Part shown: positions 1-5,446 of the stretch, in pieces
How positions within the stretch are numbered: position 1 is the stretch's first letter
Layout of the letters: each line of letters opens with the position of its first letter
Source of the DNA: Deltaproteobacteria bacterium
GTDB taxonomy: Bacteria > UBA10199 > DSSB01
DNA length: 5,446 nt
Assembly (NCBI GenBank): GCA_021414045.1
Contig: JAIOPF010000014.1
Coordinates: 1 to 5,446, forward strand
Reading direction: 5' to 3'
Notes under the pieces: model-generated
The model's input: only the letters and a program-made list of their open reading frames with translations
Told to the model about the DNA's origin: nothing
Databases searched by the model: none
Translations under genes and position numbers: made by a program

Positions 1-1
1 C

Positions 2-1444
2 GAGCTGTCGGGCAACGAAAAGTTCTCGATCGTTCTCTTCGCCGCCAACGAGGGAGGCGGAGTTTTCGACTTCCAACTTTCCGGACTGAACAGCCCGGCT
101 CAATCGAAGTTCCTCTCCAATCCGGGCGAAGTACCCCTGGAAAACGACAGCGCCGATGCGGAAGAAGACGCGGACGCGACCTCCGCCTTGCACGAGCGAC
201 TCCGGGAAAAGGAAGGCGAATTGGTCGACCTGGAACCCTACTCTCCGGGAAGCTCGGAAAATGCGGGCGCCGGCAAGGCCATGGCCGTCACCCGGAATTC
301 CTGCGCCAACGGGCGCGGCATTTACTTTAACGTGCTCAGTTCTCTGTCGAACAACAGCGTCTATGAAACGGTCTGCGGCATTGAAGTGCGCCGCGGAGGC
401 AACGCGGTTTATTATATCGACGAAAGCGTCATCAATGACTTGGACGACGGCGCCTTCAATGCCATCCTGGACGATTTCGAGGCCAAGATCCCCCACGAAC
501 GAGGCCTCTTCGGCGGCGAATCCGACGTGGACGAAAACGGGACCTTCTCGGTACTGTTCTCCCCGGCCGTCAACCGGCTCGGAAATTCCGGCGGCGGTTT
601 CATCACGGGGTACTTCTTCGGCGGCGACCTCTATCCCAAAAGCAGCATTCCGGGCAGCAACGAGCAGGAAGTTTTGTTCCTCTGCGTGCCCGACCCCAAG
701 GGGACCTGGAACGTCCCTCTGGATCGGGGTTTCTGGAATTCCAACCTCGGACCCTCGGTCCTCCCCCATGAATTCCAGCACATGATCAGCTTCAATCAGC
801 ATGTCCTGCTCCGCAACGACGGAGCCGAGGAAGCATGGGCGAATGAGGGCATCAGCCATTTCATCGAAGACCTGAAGGCCGATGGGTCCCTTAACTCGGT
901 GGGCCCGGAAAACCCCTCCCGGGTCTTCCTCTACCTGGCGGCGCCCGAGAACGCCCCCTTCACGACCGGAATTTCCATCCCCCAACGCGGCGGCGCCTAC
1001 CTCTTCTTGCGCTATCTCTATGAGCAAGCCAATCTCGGCCGCTACCCCGGATCCGACAACGGTTCGGATTTCTTGAAGAAAATCCTACAAAGCGGCATCA
1101 AGGGCATCCCCAACCTCGAACACGCCACCGGTTGGTCCTTCCGGAATTTACTCCTCGATTTCTATGCCACGGTTCAGCTAAGCAATCAGGGGGTCTCTTC
1201 GGACCCCCGCTACAACCTCCAAGGAATCTCTTTGGTGGGATCCCAAAGCGACAATCGCGGAACCGTGCTGCAGGGCGTCACCGGCCATGAACTGAAAAAG
1301 GTCCCTTTTGGGAGCCAAGTCCAATCCCCGGGCGCCTATTTCTTGGAAGTCAGTGGAGATACCCTGATAGCCGCAGGACAAGGCTTGAGCTTTTCCGCAC
1401 CCGAGGGTATGATGGGTGGTGGAATCGTGATCCGAATCGAATAA
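2..1444 (+). CDS. M30-like (hyicolysin-type) zinc metallopeptidase, 5'-truncated by the window edge
   Basis: The frame is open from base 2 with no stop, giving 480 visible residues ending at TAA 1442-1444. The real start lies upstream; the TTG at 188 is internal, since coding-like sequence continues before it. The zinc-peptidase signature HEFQH is at visible residues 256-260 (bases 767-781), with Glu257 the expected catalytic base. A WANEGISHFIE segment 22 residues later supplies Glu282 as a probable third zinc ligand, as in gluzincins. A DVDENG loop at residues 175-180 resembles a calcium-binding loop, followed by a hydrophobic LFSPAVN strand. In M30-like secreted peptidases such a block precedes the HExxH helix. 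Residues about 45-80 form an acidic, charged linker after a beta-rich N-terminal segment (FSIVLFAANEGG), which suggests an extra domain upstream. The C-terminus (residues about 440-480) looks beta-rich. By family the enzyme would be secreted or surface-attached, but the signal peptide lies outside the window. Metallopeptidase call is firm; M30 assignment is from motif recall. Confidence 0.8.
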   Translation, partial: ELSGNEKFSIVLFAANEGGGVFDFQLSGLNSPAQSKFLSNPGEVPLENDSADAEEDADATSALHERLREKEGELVDLEPYSPGSSENAGAGKAMAVTRNSCANGRGIYFNVLSSLSNNSVYETVCGIEVRRGGNAVYYIDESVINDLDDGAFNAILDDFEAKIPHERGLFGGESDVDENGTFSVLFSPAVNRLGNSGGGFITGYFFGGDLYPKSSIPGSNEQEVLFLCVPDPKGTWNVPLDRGFWNSNLGPSVLPHEFQHMISFNQHVLLRNDGAEEAWANEGISHFIEDLKADGSLNSVGPENPSRVFLYLAAPENAPFTTGISIPQRGGAYLFLRYLYEQANLGRYPGSDNGSDFLKKILQSGIKGIPNLEHATGWSFRNLLLDFYATVQLSNQGVSSDPRYNLQGISLVGSQSDNRGTVLQGVTGHELKKVPFGSQVQSPGAYFLEVSGDTLIAAGQGLSFSAPEGMMGGGIVIRIE

Positions 1445-1478
1445 AAGAAATTTTTAAAAGTCTCCTCATCCCAGGTCC

Positions 1479-1526
1479 AGCATGGGCCCAGGGGTTTTTA
1501 CGAACCTCGGGCCCATGCTTTCTTTT
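1479..1526 (+). terminator. Strong Rho-independent terminator after the metallopeptidase gene
   Basis: A perfect 11-bp stem, AGCATGGGCCC (1479-1489) with GGGCCCATGCT (1509-1519), is extended inward by AGG/CCT (1490-1492 with 1505-1507) around one bulged C at 1508. It is followed by the T-rich run TTTCTTTT (1519-1526). It begins 34 bases after the peptidase stop codon and lies between two convergent genes. The minus-strand gene could also use the hairpin, but no T-tract adjoins it on that strand, so it is mainly a plus-strand terminator. Confidence 0.8.
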
Positions 1527-1543
1527 AGCCCCCTCCTTTAGAA

Positions 1544-2830
1544 TCAATTGCCTGAAATTGGGTCGTCTTCGAGAGCGGCCGCCAAGGATTGCTTTTCCAT
1601 CGCCGTTTCCGACAAAAGCGGAAGCTCTTTCGCCCTTGGATACATCTGCAATCCACCTCGGTTGCATCGGTAGCGGGCATCCATTTGCTCTTGGCAGCGC
1701 AGCAAGGCGGCCTTCGCCTCTTCGGCGTTGGCGACCAGGGCCTTCGCGTTCTCGATCCGAACCTGAGCCTCGTCCCGCTTCGCGACCCACGCCTGTCGGG
1801 CGCTCTCGTAAGAGGCGATGTCTCGAAATTGCGAAAGCTCCGGGCAGGCACCCACGGTTTCCTCCACCGTCCGCCTCGACCAGGAAATGACTTCGGGCGA
1901 CGAACCCCATTCCACCATCCTCGATAATCTTGGAACCACCGAAGCCCTGCCGCTGTTGGCCAAGACGATCAGAGCCAAATCCTTAAGATGAGCGTTTTGC
2001 CGAGGATCTTTCGCGAAAGCCTCCACCTTTTGCATCGCCCAGAGGACGTCCCCGAATCCCGAGGACATCTGCGCGTCGATGGCGCGCAGGAACACTCGAT
2101 TCAAGGCCGAAAGAGCTTCTTGCTGAACGAGTCCGTTGGAATCCTGTAGCGCCTGAACCAATTTCCCCAGGACGGGTTCGAAGGCGGAGGCCGGCAGATC
2201 CCCGAGCAAGCGGAGGATCTGGGGCCTTTCCAGAACCAATTTCGGATCTTCCAAGGCCGCGAGGATGGCCTCGAGGGCAGGATCCCTTTTCCCCGCCTCG
2301 GTCGCCGAAAAAACGGCGAGCTTCTGAAGTGCGTCAAAACGCTCTTGGGGACTATCGCCGTCTCGCGCGATTTTAATCAGGTCTTGAACCGCCTCGTCGA
2401 TTTCCTCCAAGCCATCGTTCAACGTCTCGCTTTCTTCCGGAGTCAGGCCATCGACCCGCTGGGAGGACAAGCGCAGTTCCAATGCGTTCGACGCGTTGGA
2501 AGAACTGTGATGCGAGAGCCACAAAATGCGTTTTTTGAGGGCGGCCTGCCCATTCTCGCCCGCCACCGCTTGAATGAATTTATCCCCAAAACCCGCCGCC
2601 GAAAGCGCCTTGCGCTCCGAGCCGTCGACGATTCCGTCTTCCATGGCTCGATTAAGGGCGTCTCTCTGCGCGTCCGTGAGACCGAGATCCTTTTGCCGTT
2701 CGGAACTTTGCACCACCAGAAACTTCGGCCTCTGGGAATAGGCTTCTCCTTTTCCGAAGACGGCATCGTGCTCGGAATAGCTATTCAATATCTCGGCGGC
2801 TATTTTCGGGTTATCGATGCTGGCGGTCAT
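1544..2830 (-). CDS. Soluble helical-repeat (HEAT-like) protein of unknown function, 428 aa
   Basis: I do not recognise a named family. The start at 2830 is chosen because AAGGAG (plus-strand 2837-2842) lies 6 bases upstream of this ATG; an in-frame ATG at 2896 has no such site and would add a poorly coding extension. The stop is TGA at 1546-1544. No signal peptide or membrane helix is visible, so the product is probably cytoplasmic. Residues about 50-80 (LTDAQRDAL, then AMEDGIVDGSERKAL) and 128-150 (DGLTPEESETL) are two similar helix-acidic loop-helix units; the DGxVDxxE pattern recalls TerB-like or EF-hand-like loops, but this is only resemblance. Residues about 160-330 form amphipathic helix pairs like HEAT repeats (DALQKLAVF, ALEAILAALEDP, LVQQEALSALNRVF, VVPRLSRMV). 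Residues about 340-385 are an Ala/Glu/Lys-rich likely coiled coil. The tail has two cysteines (379, 389) with many basic and polar residues. Such folds usually act as protein-binding scaffolds. The gene converges on the metallopeptidase and diverges from the TPR gene. Confidence 0.8.
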   Translation of the reverse strand: MTASIDNPKIAAEILNSYSEHDAVFGKGEAYSQRPKFLVVQSSERQKDLGLTDAQRDALNRAMEDGIVDGSERKALSAAGFGDKFIQAVAGENGQAALKKRILWLSHHSSSNASNALELRLSSQRVDGLTPEESETLNDGLEEIDEAVQDLIKIARDGDSPQERFDALQKLAVFSATEAGKRDPALEAILAALEDPKLVLERPQILRLLGDLPASAFEPVLGKLVQALQDSNGLVQQEALSALNRVFLRAIDAQMSSGFGDVLWAMQKVEAFAKDPRQNAHLKDLALIVLANSGRASVVPRLSRMVEWGSSPEVISWSRRTVEETVGACPELSQFRDIASYESARQAWVAKRDEAQVRIENAKALVANAEEAKAALLRCQEQMDARYRCNRGGLQMYPRAKELPLLSETAMEKQSLAAALEDDPISGN

Positions 2831-2836
2831 TGGGAG

Positions 2837-2842
2837 CTCCTT
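2837..2842 (-). promoter_or_regulatory. Shine-Dalgarno site deciding the start at 2830
   Basis: Read on the minus strand, AAGGAG is followed by a 6-base spacer and ATG. This fixes the start 22 codons inside the longest open frame. The site lies in an 8-bp palindrome, GGAGCTCC (2833-2840). Confidence 0.8.
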
Positions 2843-2950
2843 GATAAAATTCCTTCCCTCGCAGAGAAGGGATAGCAAGGCCGGGGCCAAGGGCATCGAA
2901 AACTCAACTTATTGTAATATTTACATTTTTACTGTTGTTGGATTTGATAC

Positions 2951-2967
2951 TTTGCAATTCTTGCAAA
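2951..2967. promoter_or_regulatory. Operator-like 17-bp perfect dyad in the divergent intergenic region
   Basis: TTTGCAA (2951-2957) and TTGCAAA (2961-2967) are perfect inverted copies around a TTC spacer. Because TTGCAA is itself palindromic, the site also reads as two tandem TTGCAA hexamers spaced 9 bases apart, nearly one helical turn. ATAC (2947-2950) and GTAT (2970-2973) extend the symmetry with a 2-base offset on the right. The site is about 120 bp from the minus-strand start and 100 bp from the plus-strand TPR start, so a bound regulator could affect either gene. A plus-strand TTGATA (2944-2949) resembles a -35 box, but I find no matching -10, so no promoter is called. Confidence 0.35.
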
Positions 2968-3067
2968 TCGTATTCACATCAGGTCACAAAAAAAAGCCGC
3001 TTCCTCGGGAAAAAACGTGTTGGATAAAAACCTCAACCTCAAGCAAGGGAATGAGTAGAATACCCAG

Positions 3068-4162
3068 ATGAAGAAAAACGCCGTTCAATCAATCTTCTTT
3101 CTCGCACTCATCGTCCTCTTGGGAGCCTTTCGCCACATCCCGCAAGGAGCGAACGAGGAGATGCTGAATCAAGCCTTGGCGGGCCAAACCCTCATTTTCA
3201 ACCGCCAATACAAGCAAGCCGAAGCTCACTTCAACAAGCTGGCCCAGCAATACCCAGACTCGCCTTTGGGATCCTTCGGTCTCATGGCGCTCTACAATGC
3301 GCGGATGTTCGAGAATTTCGACTTCTCCCTCGACAAGGACTTCGAGGAAGAACTGCGGCGCAATAAGCTCATCGTCGACAAAATCGCCGACTCCAAAACC
3401 TCCAGCGCCTGGGATAACTTCCTCTGCGGCGCGAGCAGCGGGCTAAGCGGATTCTATTACGTGCGCAAGGACGCGTATTTCAAGGCGATGAGCGAGAGCA
3501 ACCAAGCCAAGAAGTGCCTCGAACGGGCCCTGGAGCTGGATCCCGAATTCGTCGACGTCAACTTAGGACTGGGACTTTTCAATTATTGGAAGAGCGTCTT
3601 CACCAGCCGCATCAAGTTTCTGCCCTTCTTCAAGGACAGGCGCAAGGAAGGCATTGACCAAATCCGCAAGGCCATCGACGAAGGGGCCGTCGTCAACGAT
3701 CTCGCCACCGCCGCCTTGACTTTCGTCTATCACGAGGCGAACAACGGCCGCCTCGGACTGCCCCTCGCCCAGACGCTGTTGGATAAATACCCTTCGGACG
3801 TGATCATGAAGAATCTCAAGGGCAACTTCTTGTCACTGACTGGCCAAACCCAAAAGGCCGTCGAAGTGCTCGATGACGTCCTCAAGACGGCACCCGAGAT
3901 CAACGTCGCCCGCTACTTCAAGGGACTGGCTTATTACCGGGCCAGAGATTTCGTCTTGGCGAAAACGGCTTTTGAAGAATTTTTGGCGAACAAACCCTCC
4001 CCCGCCTGGCAGGCCTATGCTCATTACATGCTCGGCGATATCGCCCTAAAAAACGGCCAAAGAGAGGAGGCTTGGAAGCAATTTAAAGCCGGCGAGAACG
4101 TTTATGGGAAATACGCCCCTAATCTCAAGATGATCCTCAAAATGAGAAAGAATGAGATCTAG
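3068..4162 (+). CDS. Membrane-anchored or exported tetratricopeptide-repeat (TPR) protein, 364 aa
   Basis: The start at ATG 3068 gives a classic export N-terminus: Met-Lys-Lys, then a hydrophobic helix at residues 5-21. No clear AxA cleavage site or lipobox Cys follows, so it may be an uncleaved anchor with the rest outside the cytoplasm. An in-frame TAG at 3056-3058 rules out an upstream start. TPR-like helix pairs occur at residues about 35-68 (LIFNRQYKQAEAHFNKLAQQYPDS), 144-175 (AKKCLERALELDPEFVDVNLGLGLF) and, most clearly, 245-345 as three consecutive units (TGQTQKAVEVLDDVLKTAP; RARDFVLAKTAFEEFLA; NGQREEAWKQFKAGE). The block at residues 118-140 is rich in Gly, Ser and aromatic residues and looks more conserved than a plain TPR spacer. 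TPR arrays bind proteins, so an envelope assembly or scaffold role is plausible but not shown. The best SD-like sequence, AAGGGA (3045-3050), is 17 bases from the ATG, so initiation may be weak or atypical. The gene is co-directional with the phospholipase gene downstream. Confidence 0.85.
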   Translation: MKKNAVQSIFFLALIVLLGAFRHIPQGANEEMLNQALAGQTLIFNRQYKQAEAHFNKLAQQYPDSPLGSFGLMALYNARMFENFDFSLDKDFEEELRRNKLIVDKIADSKTSSAWDNFLCGASSGLSGFYYVRKDAYFKAMSESNQAKKCLERALELDPEFVDVNLGLGLFNYWKSVFTSRIKFLPFFKDRRKEGIDQIRKAIDEGAVVNDLATAALTFVYHEANNGRLGLPLAQTLLDKYPSDVIMKNLKGNFLSLTGQTQKAVEVLDDVLKTAPEINVARYFKGLAYYRARDFVLAKTAFEEFLANKPSPAWQAYAHYMLGDIALKNGQREEAWKQFKAGENVYGKYAPNLKMILKMRKNEI

Positions 4163-4177
4163 TCCTCATCTTACCTT

Positions 4178-4203
4178 GCAAAAGCTTGACTTTGCTTGTT
4201 TTT
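4178..4203 (+). terminator. Possible weak Rho-independent terminator after the TPR gene
   Basis: GCAAAAG (4178-4184) can pair with CTTTGC (4190-4195) with one bulged A and a 5-base loop. The run TTGTTTTT (4196-4203) follows directly. The stem is short and AT-rich, so efficiency would be low. It sits 16 bases after the TAG stop of the TPR gene and overlaps the promoter candidate for the next gene. Confidence 0.35.
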
Positions 4204-4215
4204 CATAGCTAGGCT
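4186..4215 (+). promoter_or_regulatory. Candidate sigma-70-type promoter for the phospholipase gene
   Basis: TTGACT (4186-4191) matches five of six -35 consensus bases. TAGGCT (4210-4215), 18 bases downstream, keeps the T1, A2 and T6 positions of a -10 box. Transcription would start near 4222 and give a leader of about 55-60 bases. The -10 match is poor, so this is tentative. Confidence 0.35.
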
Positions 4216-4218
4216 CGA

Positions 4219-4257
4219 CCCACTGTGTCAAAAAGACGGTGGGCGCCGGCATGACAC
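4219..4257 (+). other. Two mutually exclusive leader hairpins upstream of the phospholipase gene
   Basis: Hairpin A pairs CCCAC (4219-4223) with GTGGG (4239-4243), with an inner GTC/GAC stem closing a five-A loop (4230-4234). Hairpin B pairs GTGTCA (4225-4230) with TGACAC (4252-4257). They share bases 4225-4230, so only one can form. Neither covers the SD at 4264-4271. The leader is not a riboswitch class I recognise. Confidence 0.25.
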
Positions 4258-4263
4258 CTTTTC

Positions 4264-4271
4264 AAAAGGAG
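4264..4271 (+). promoter_or_regulatory. Strong Shine-Dalgarno site for the TTG start at 4279
   Basis: AAAAGGAG lies 7 bases upstream of TTG 4279. No in-frame ATG or GTG is positioned as well, so the SD decides in favour of the TTG start. Confidence 0.75.
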
Positions 4272-4278
4272 TGGTCCA

Positions 4279-5082
4279 TTGGGTCTCCGAATCGTTCAGA
4301 AAAGCGACCTCAACAAGAAAAAACACCATAGCAAAATCGCCCTCGTCTTGGCGGGAGGCGCGATTTCCGGCGGCGCCTTCAAGGCCGGCGGACTCAAAGC
4401 CCTCAATGATTTCCTGGTCAACCGCAAGGTCACCGATTTCGACATTTACGTCGGGACTTCCGCCGGCGGCTTCTTGGCCGCGCCGCTCGCGGGCGGCATT
4501 CCTCCCGAAGAAATTCTCAAAAGCCTCGACGGCACCAGTGAACATTTCTCCCAGCTCTCCCCACTGGAAATCTATTATCCCAATTGGCGGGAGATGCTCG
4601 AAAAACCTCTCCAATATCTTTTCAACCGCTTCGCCTATGTTCCGAATATCCTGCTCGATTTTTTCCAAGCTTTGCCCAACATCAGCGACAGCCTGAAAAA
4701 GGGATTCTTAAAATTCGTCCAAGAGCCCAACTATTCGAATTACGAAAAAATGGTGCGCCCCTTGGCGCGGGCCCTCTATAGTGGGCGAGCGGCTCCTTCG
4801 GTGCTAAGCGCCATTCCCACCGGGATGTTCGACAATCACGCGCTTGAAGGCTTTTTAGCCGAAAACATGAAGAAGAACCATTTGAGCAACCACTTCAAGG
4901 TGCTCAAGCGATCTTCGGTTGGGACGAGAAGAACGACGTCACCATCAGCCAAGCCGTGCAAGCCTCCACCGCGATGCCTGGCTTCTACAAGCCGGTTCGC
5001 ATCAAGGGCCTCGATTACATCGACGGGGGCGTGCTCAAGACGGCCAACGTCGATCTCGCCATCGAAAAAGGCGCCGAGCTGA
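4279..5082 (+). CDS. Patatin-like phospholipase, N-terminal part; tail read out of frame after about residue 210
   Basis: This is the frame as it would be translated: TTG start, TGA at 5080-5082, 267 residues. About residues 1-210 are genuine patatin-family sequence. Residues 20-40 carry the glycine-rich oxyanion loop (LAGGAISGGAFKAGG), with Ser where many family members have Arg or Lys. GTSAGG at residues 59-64 is the GxSxG nucleophile elbow, with Ser61 the expected catalytic serine. There is no signal peptide, so the enzyme would be cytosolic or membrane-peripheral. By family, such enzymes hydrolyse acyl esters of phospholipids through a Ser-Asp dyad; the substrate here is unknown. After VLKR (about residue 210) the frame turns into Ser/Arg/Pro-rich sequence typical of an out-of-frame read and lacks the catalytic Asp. 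The family continuation is in another frame from about 4908. As it stands the product should be inactive. Confidence 0.75.
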   Translation: MGLRIVQKSDLNKKKHHSKIALVLAGGAISGGAFKAGGLKALNDFLVNRKVTDFDIYVGTSAGGFLAAPLAGGIPPEEILKSLDGTSEHFSQLSPLEIYYPNWREMLEKPLQYLFNRFAYVPNILLDFFQALPNISDSLKKGFLKFVQEPNYSNYEKMVRPLARALYSGRAAPSVLSAIPTGMFDNHALEGFLAENMKKNHLSNHFKVLKRSSVGTRRTTSPSAKPCKPPPRCLASTSRFASRASITSTGACSRRPTSISPSKKAPS

Positions 5083-5446
5083 TCATCTGCTACAATCCCT
5101 TCCGTCCCCTAAAAAACATCGTCAACGTCGAGTACATGCGCGAGAAGAACCGCTACGTCACCAAGGACCCGCGCATCTCCGACAACGGGGTCTTCGGCGT
5201 CTTCAACCAAGTCTTCCGAACGCTCTACCATTCGCGCCTCCAAGACGGCATCAAGCGCTATGAAGAAGACCGCAGCTTCAAGGGCGACATTATTTTACTG
5301 GAACCCAAGGAAGACGACGCGACCTTCTTCCAGATGAATCCCTTTGCCTTCTGGACGCGGGCTAACGCCGCGAAGACCGGCTTCGAGTCCGTTCGCACGT
5401 CCATCCTAGGGCGCTTCGACGAGATCAAGGCCATCCTTTCTTCCTA
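4908..5446 (+). pseudogene. Patatin-like phospholipase, C-terminal part in a shifted frame, running off the window
   Basis: Codons starting at 4908 read AIFGWDEKNDVTISQAVQAS, then TAMPGFYKPVRIKG, then DYIDGGVLKTANVDLAIEKG. This is the normal patatin sequence leading to the DGG motif, with the catalytic Asp at 5022-5024. It is followed by LIICYNPFRP, VFNQVFRTLYHSRL and DIILLEPKEDD, and stays open to the last bases. The window ends in TA at 5445-5446, which could be the first two bases of a stop after ILSS. This frame opens only after a TGA at 4845-4847 and has no start codon with an SD, so it is not a separate gene but the continuation of the gene starting at 4279. In related proteins as I recall them, a strand of the type 'L-x-V-A-T-D-L-x-T-x-E-R' comes directly before 'xIFG'; it is absent here. 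The parts make about 210 + 179 residues. Confidence 0.8.

Larger units (their letters stand above)
2831..3067. other. Divergent intergenic region
   Basis: These 237 bases separate the helical-repeat gene and the TPR gene. The middle (about 2905-2995) is distinctly AT-rich compared with the flanking genes, including an A-run at 2988-2995, as expected for a region holding divergent promoters. No RNA gene or conserved coding sequence is seen. The only sharp structure is the dyad at 2951-2967. Confidence 0.6.

Noticed and set aside
156..785. 209-codon plus-strand open frame within the metallopeptidase gene
   Set aside because: Its translation is Arg/Ser/Pro/Thr-rich and motif-free, and it overlaps the frame that carries HEFQH. 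It is a shadow of the real gene.
1470..1543. Minus-strand SD-like AAAGGAGG just after the helical-repeat stop codon, followed by a 16-codon ORF
   Set aside because: The spacer to the ATG is about 15 bases and the ORF is formed by the terminator stem itself; most likely coincidence.
1350..1910. 186-codon minus-strand open frame across the convergent junction
   Set aside because: It crosses the terminator hairpin and overlaps the better supported 428-residue gene on the same strand; its residues are Arg/Gly-rich as in a shadow frame.
2345..2875. 176-codon plus-strand open frame antisense to the helical-repeat gene
   Set aside because: It has no convincing SD and no family motif, and it covers the N-terminal half of a gene with a strong SD on the other strand.
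2851..2880. Short hairpin CCTTC/GAAGG in the leader of the minus-strand gene
   Set aside because: The stem is only five bases with an imperfect interior and no T-run; too weak to call a terminator or riboswitch.
4895..5082. Programmed ribosomal frameshift in the phospholipase gene
   Set aside because: No slippery heptamer with a clear downstream structure is seen at the junction, and a core segment of the fold appears to be missing, which recoding would not explain.
4919..5263. 114-codon plus-strand open frame in the third frame of the phospholipase region
   Set aside because: It is rich in Arg, His and Gln without motifs, while the frame starting at 4908 carries the real patatin C-terminus.

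Overview
The window is about 5.4 kb of moderately GC-rich, gene-dense bacterial chromosome-like DNA. It holds four protein-coding loci, two of which run off the window ends. The gene content is an exported-type metallopeptidase, a HEAT-like helical repeat protein, a membrane-anchored TPR protein and a cytosolic patatin-like phospholipase. This mix, with good Shine-Dalgarno sites on two genes and G/C-biased third codon positions, fits a Deltaproteobacteria-like lineage in the broad sense (Myxococcota, Bdellovibrionota and uncultured relatives). That placement is an inference from protein style. There is no rRNA, tRNA or marker gene to prove it, and no transposase, integrase, CRISPR array or phage gene is visible.

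Layout. (1) Bases 2-1444, plus strand: the 3' part of a large HExxH metallopeptidase resembling the M30 (hyicolysin) group, open through the left edge. It ends at a strong hairpin terminator (1479-1526). (2) Bases 2830-1544, minus strand: a 428-residue soluble protein of unknown function with helical repeats, convergent with the peptidase. (3) Bases 2831-3067: a divergent, locally AT-rich intergenic region with a perfect 17-bp operator-like dyad. (4) Bases 3068-4162, plus strand: a TPR protein with an N-terminal signal or anchor helix. (5) Bases 4163-4278: a spacer with a weak terminator-like hairpin overlapping a possible promoter, followed by a structured leader. (6) Base 4279 to the right edge, plus strand: a patatin-like phospholipase gene that starts at TTG. 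Its reading frame breaks near 4905-4910.

The phospholipase break is the clearest anomaly. The N-terminal part, with the oxyanion loop and the GTSAG nucleophile motif, is in one frame. The C-terminal part, with the DGG catalytic aspartate, is in another. A stretch of core sequence expected between them, about 15-20 residues, appears to be missing. This looks like a deletion of 3n+1 nucleotides (a pseudogene, or an assembly error) rather than a simple one-base slip or a programmed frameshift.

The genes do not form an obvious pathway. The TPR and phospholipase genes are co-directional but 116 bases apart, and the phospholipase may have its own promoter. No new multi-gene system could be supported from this window.
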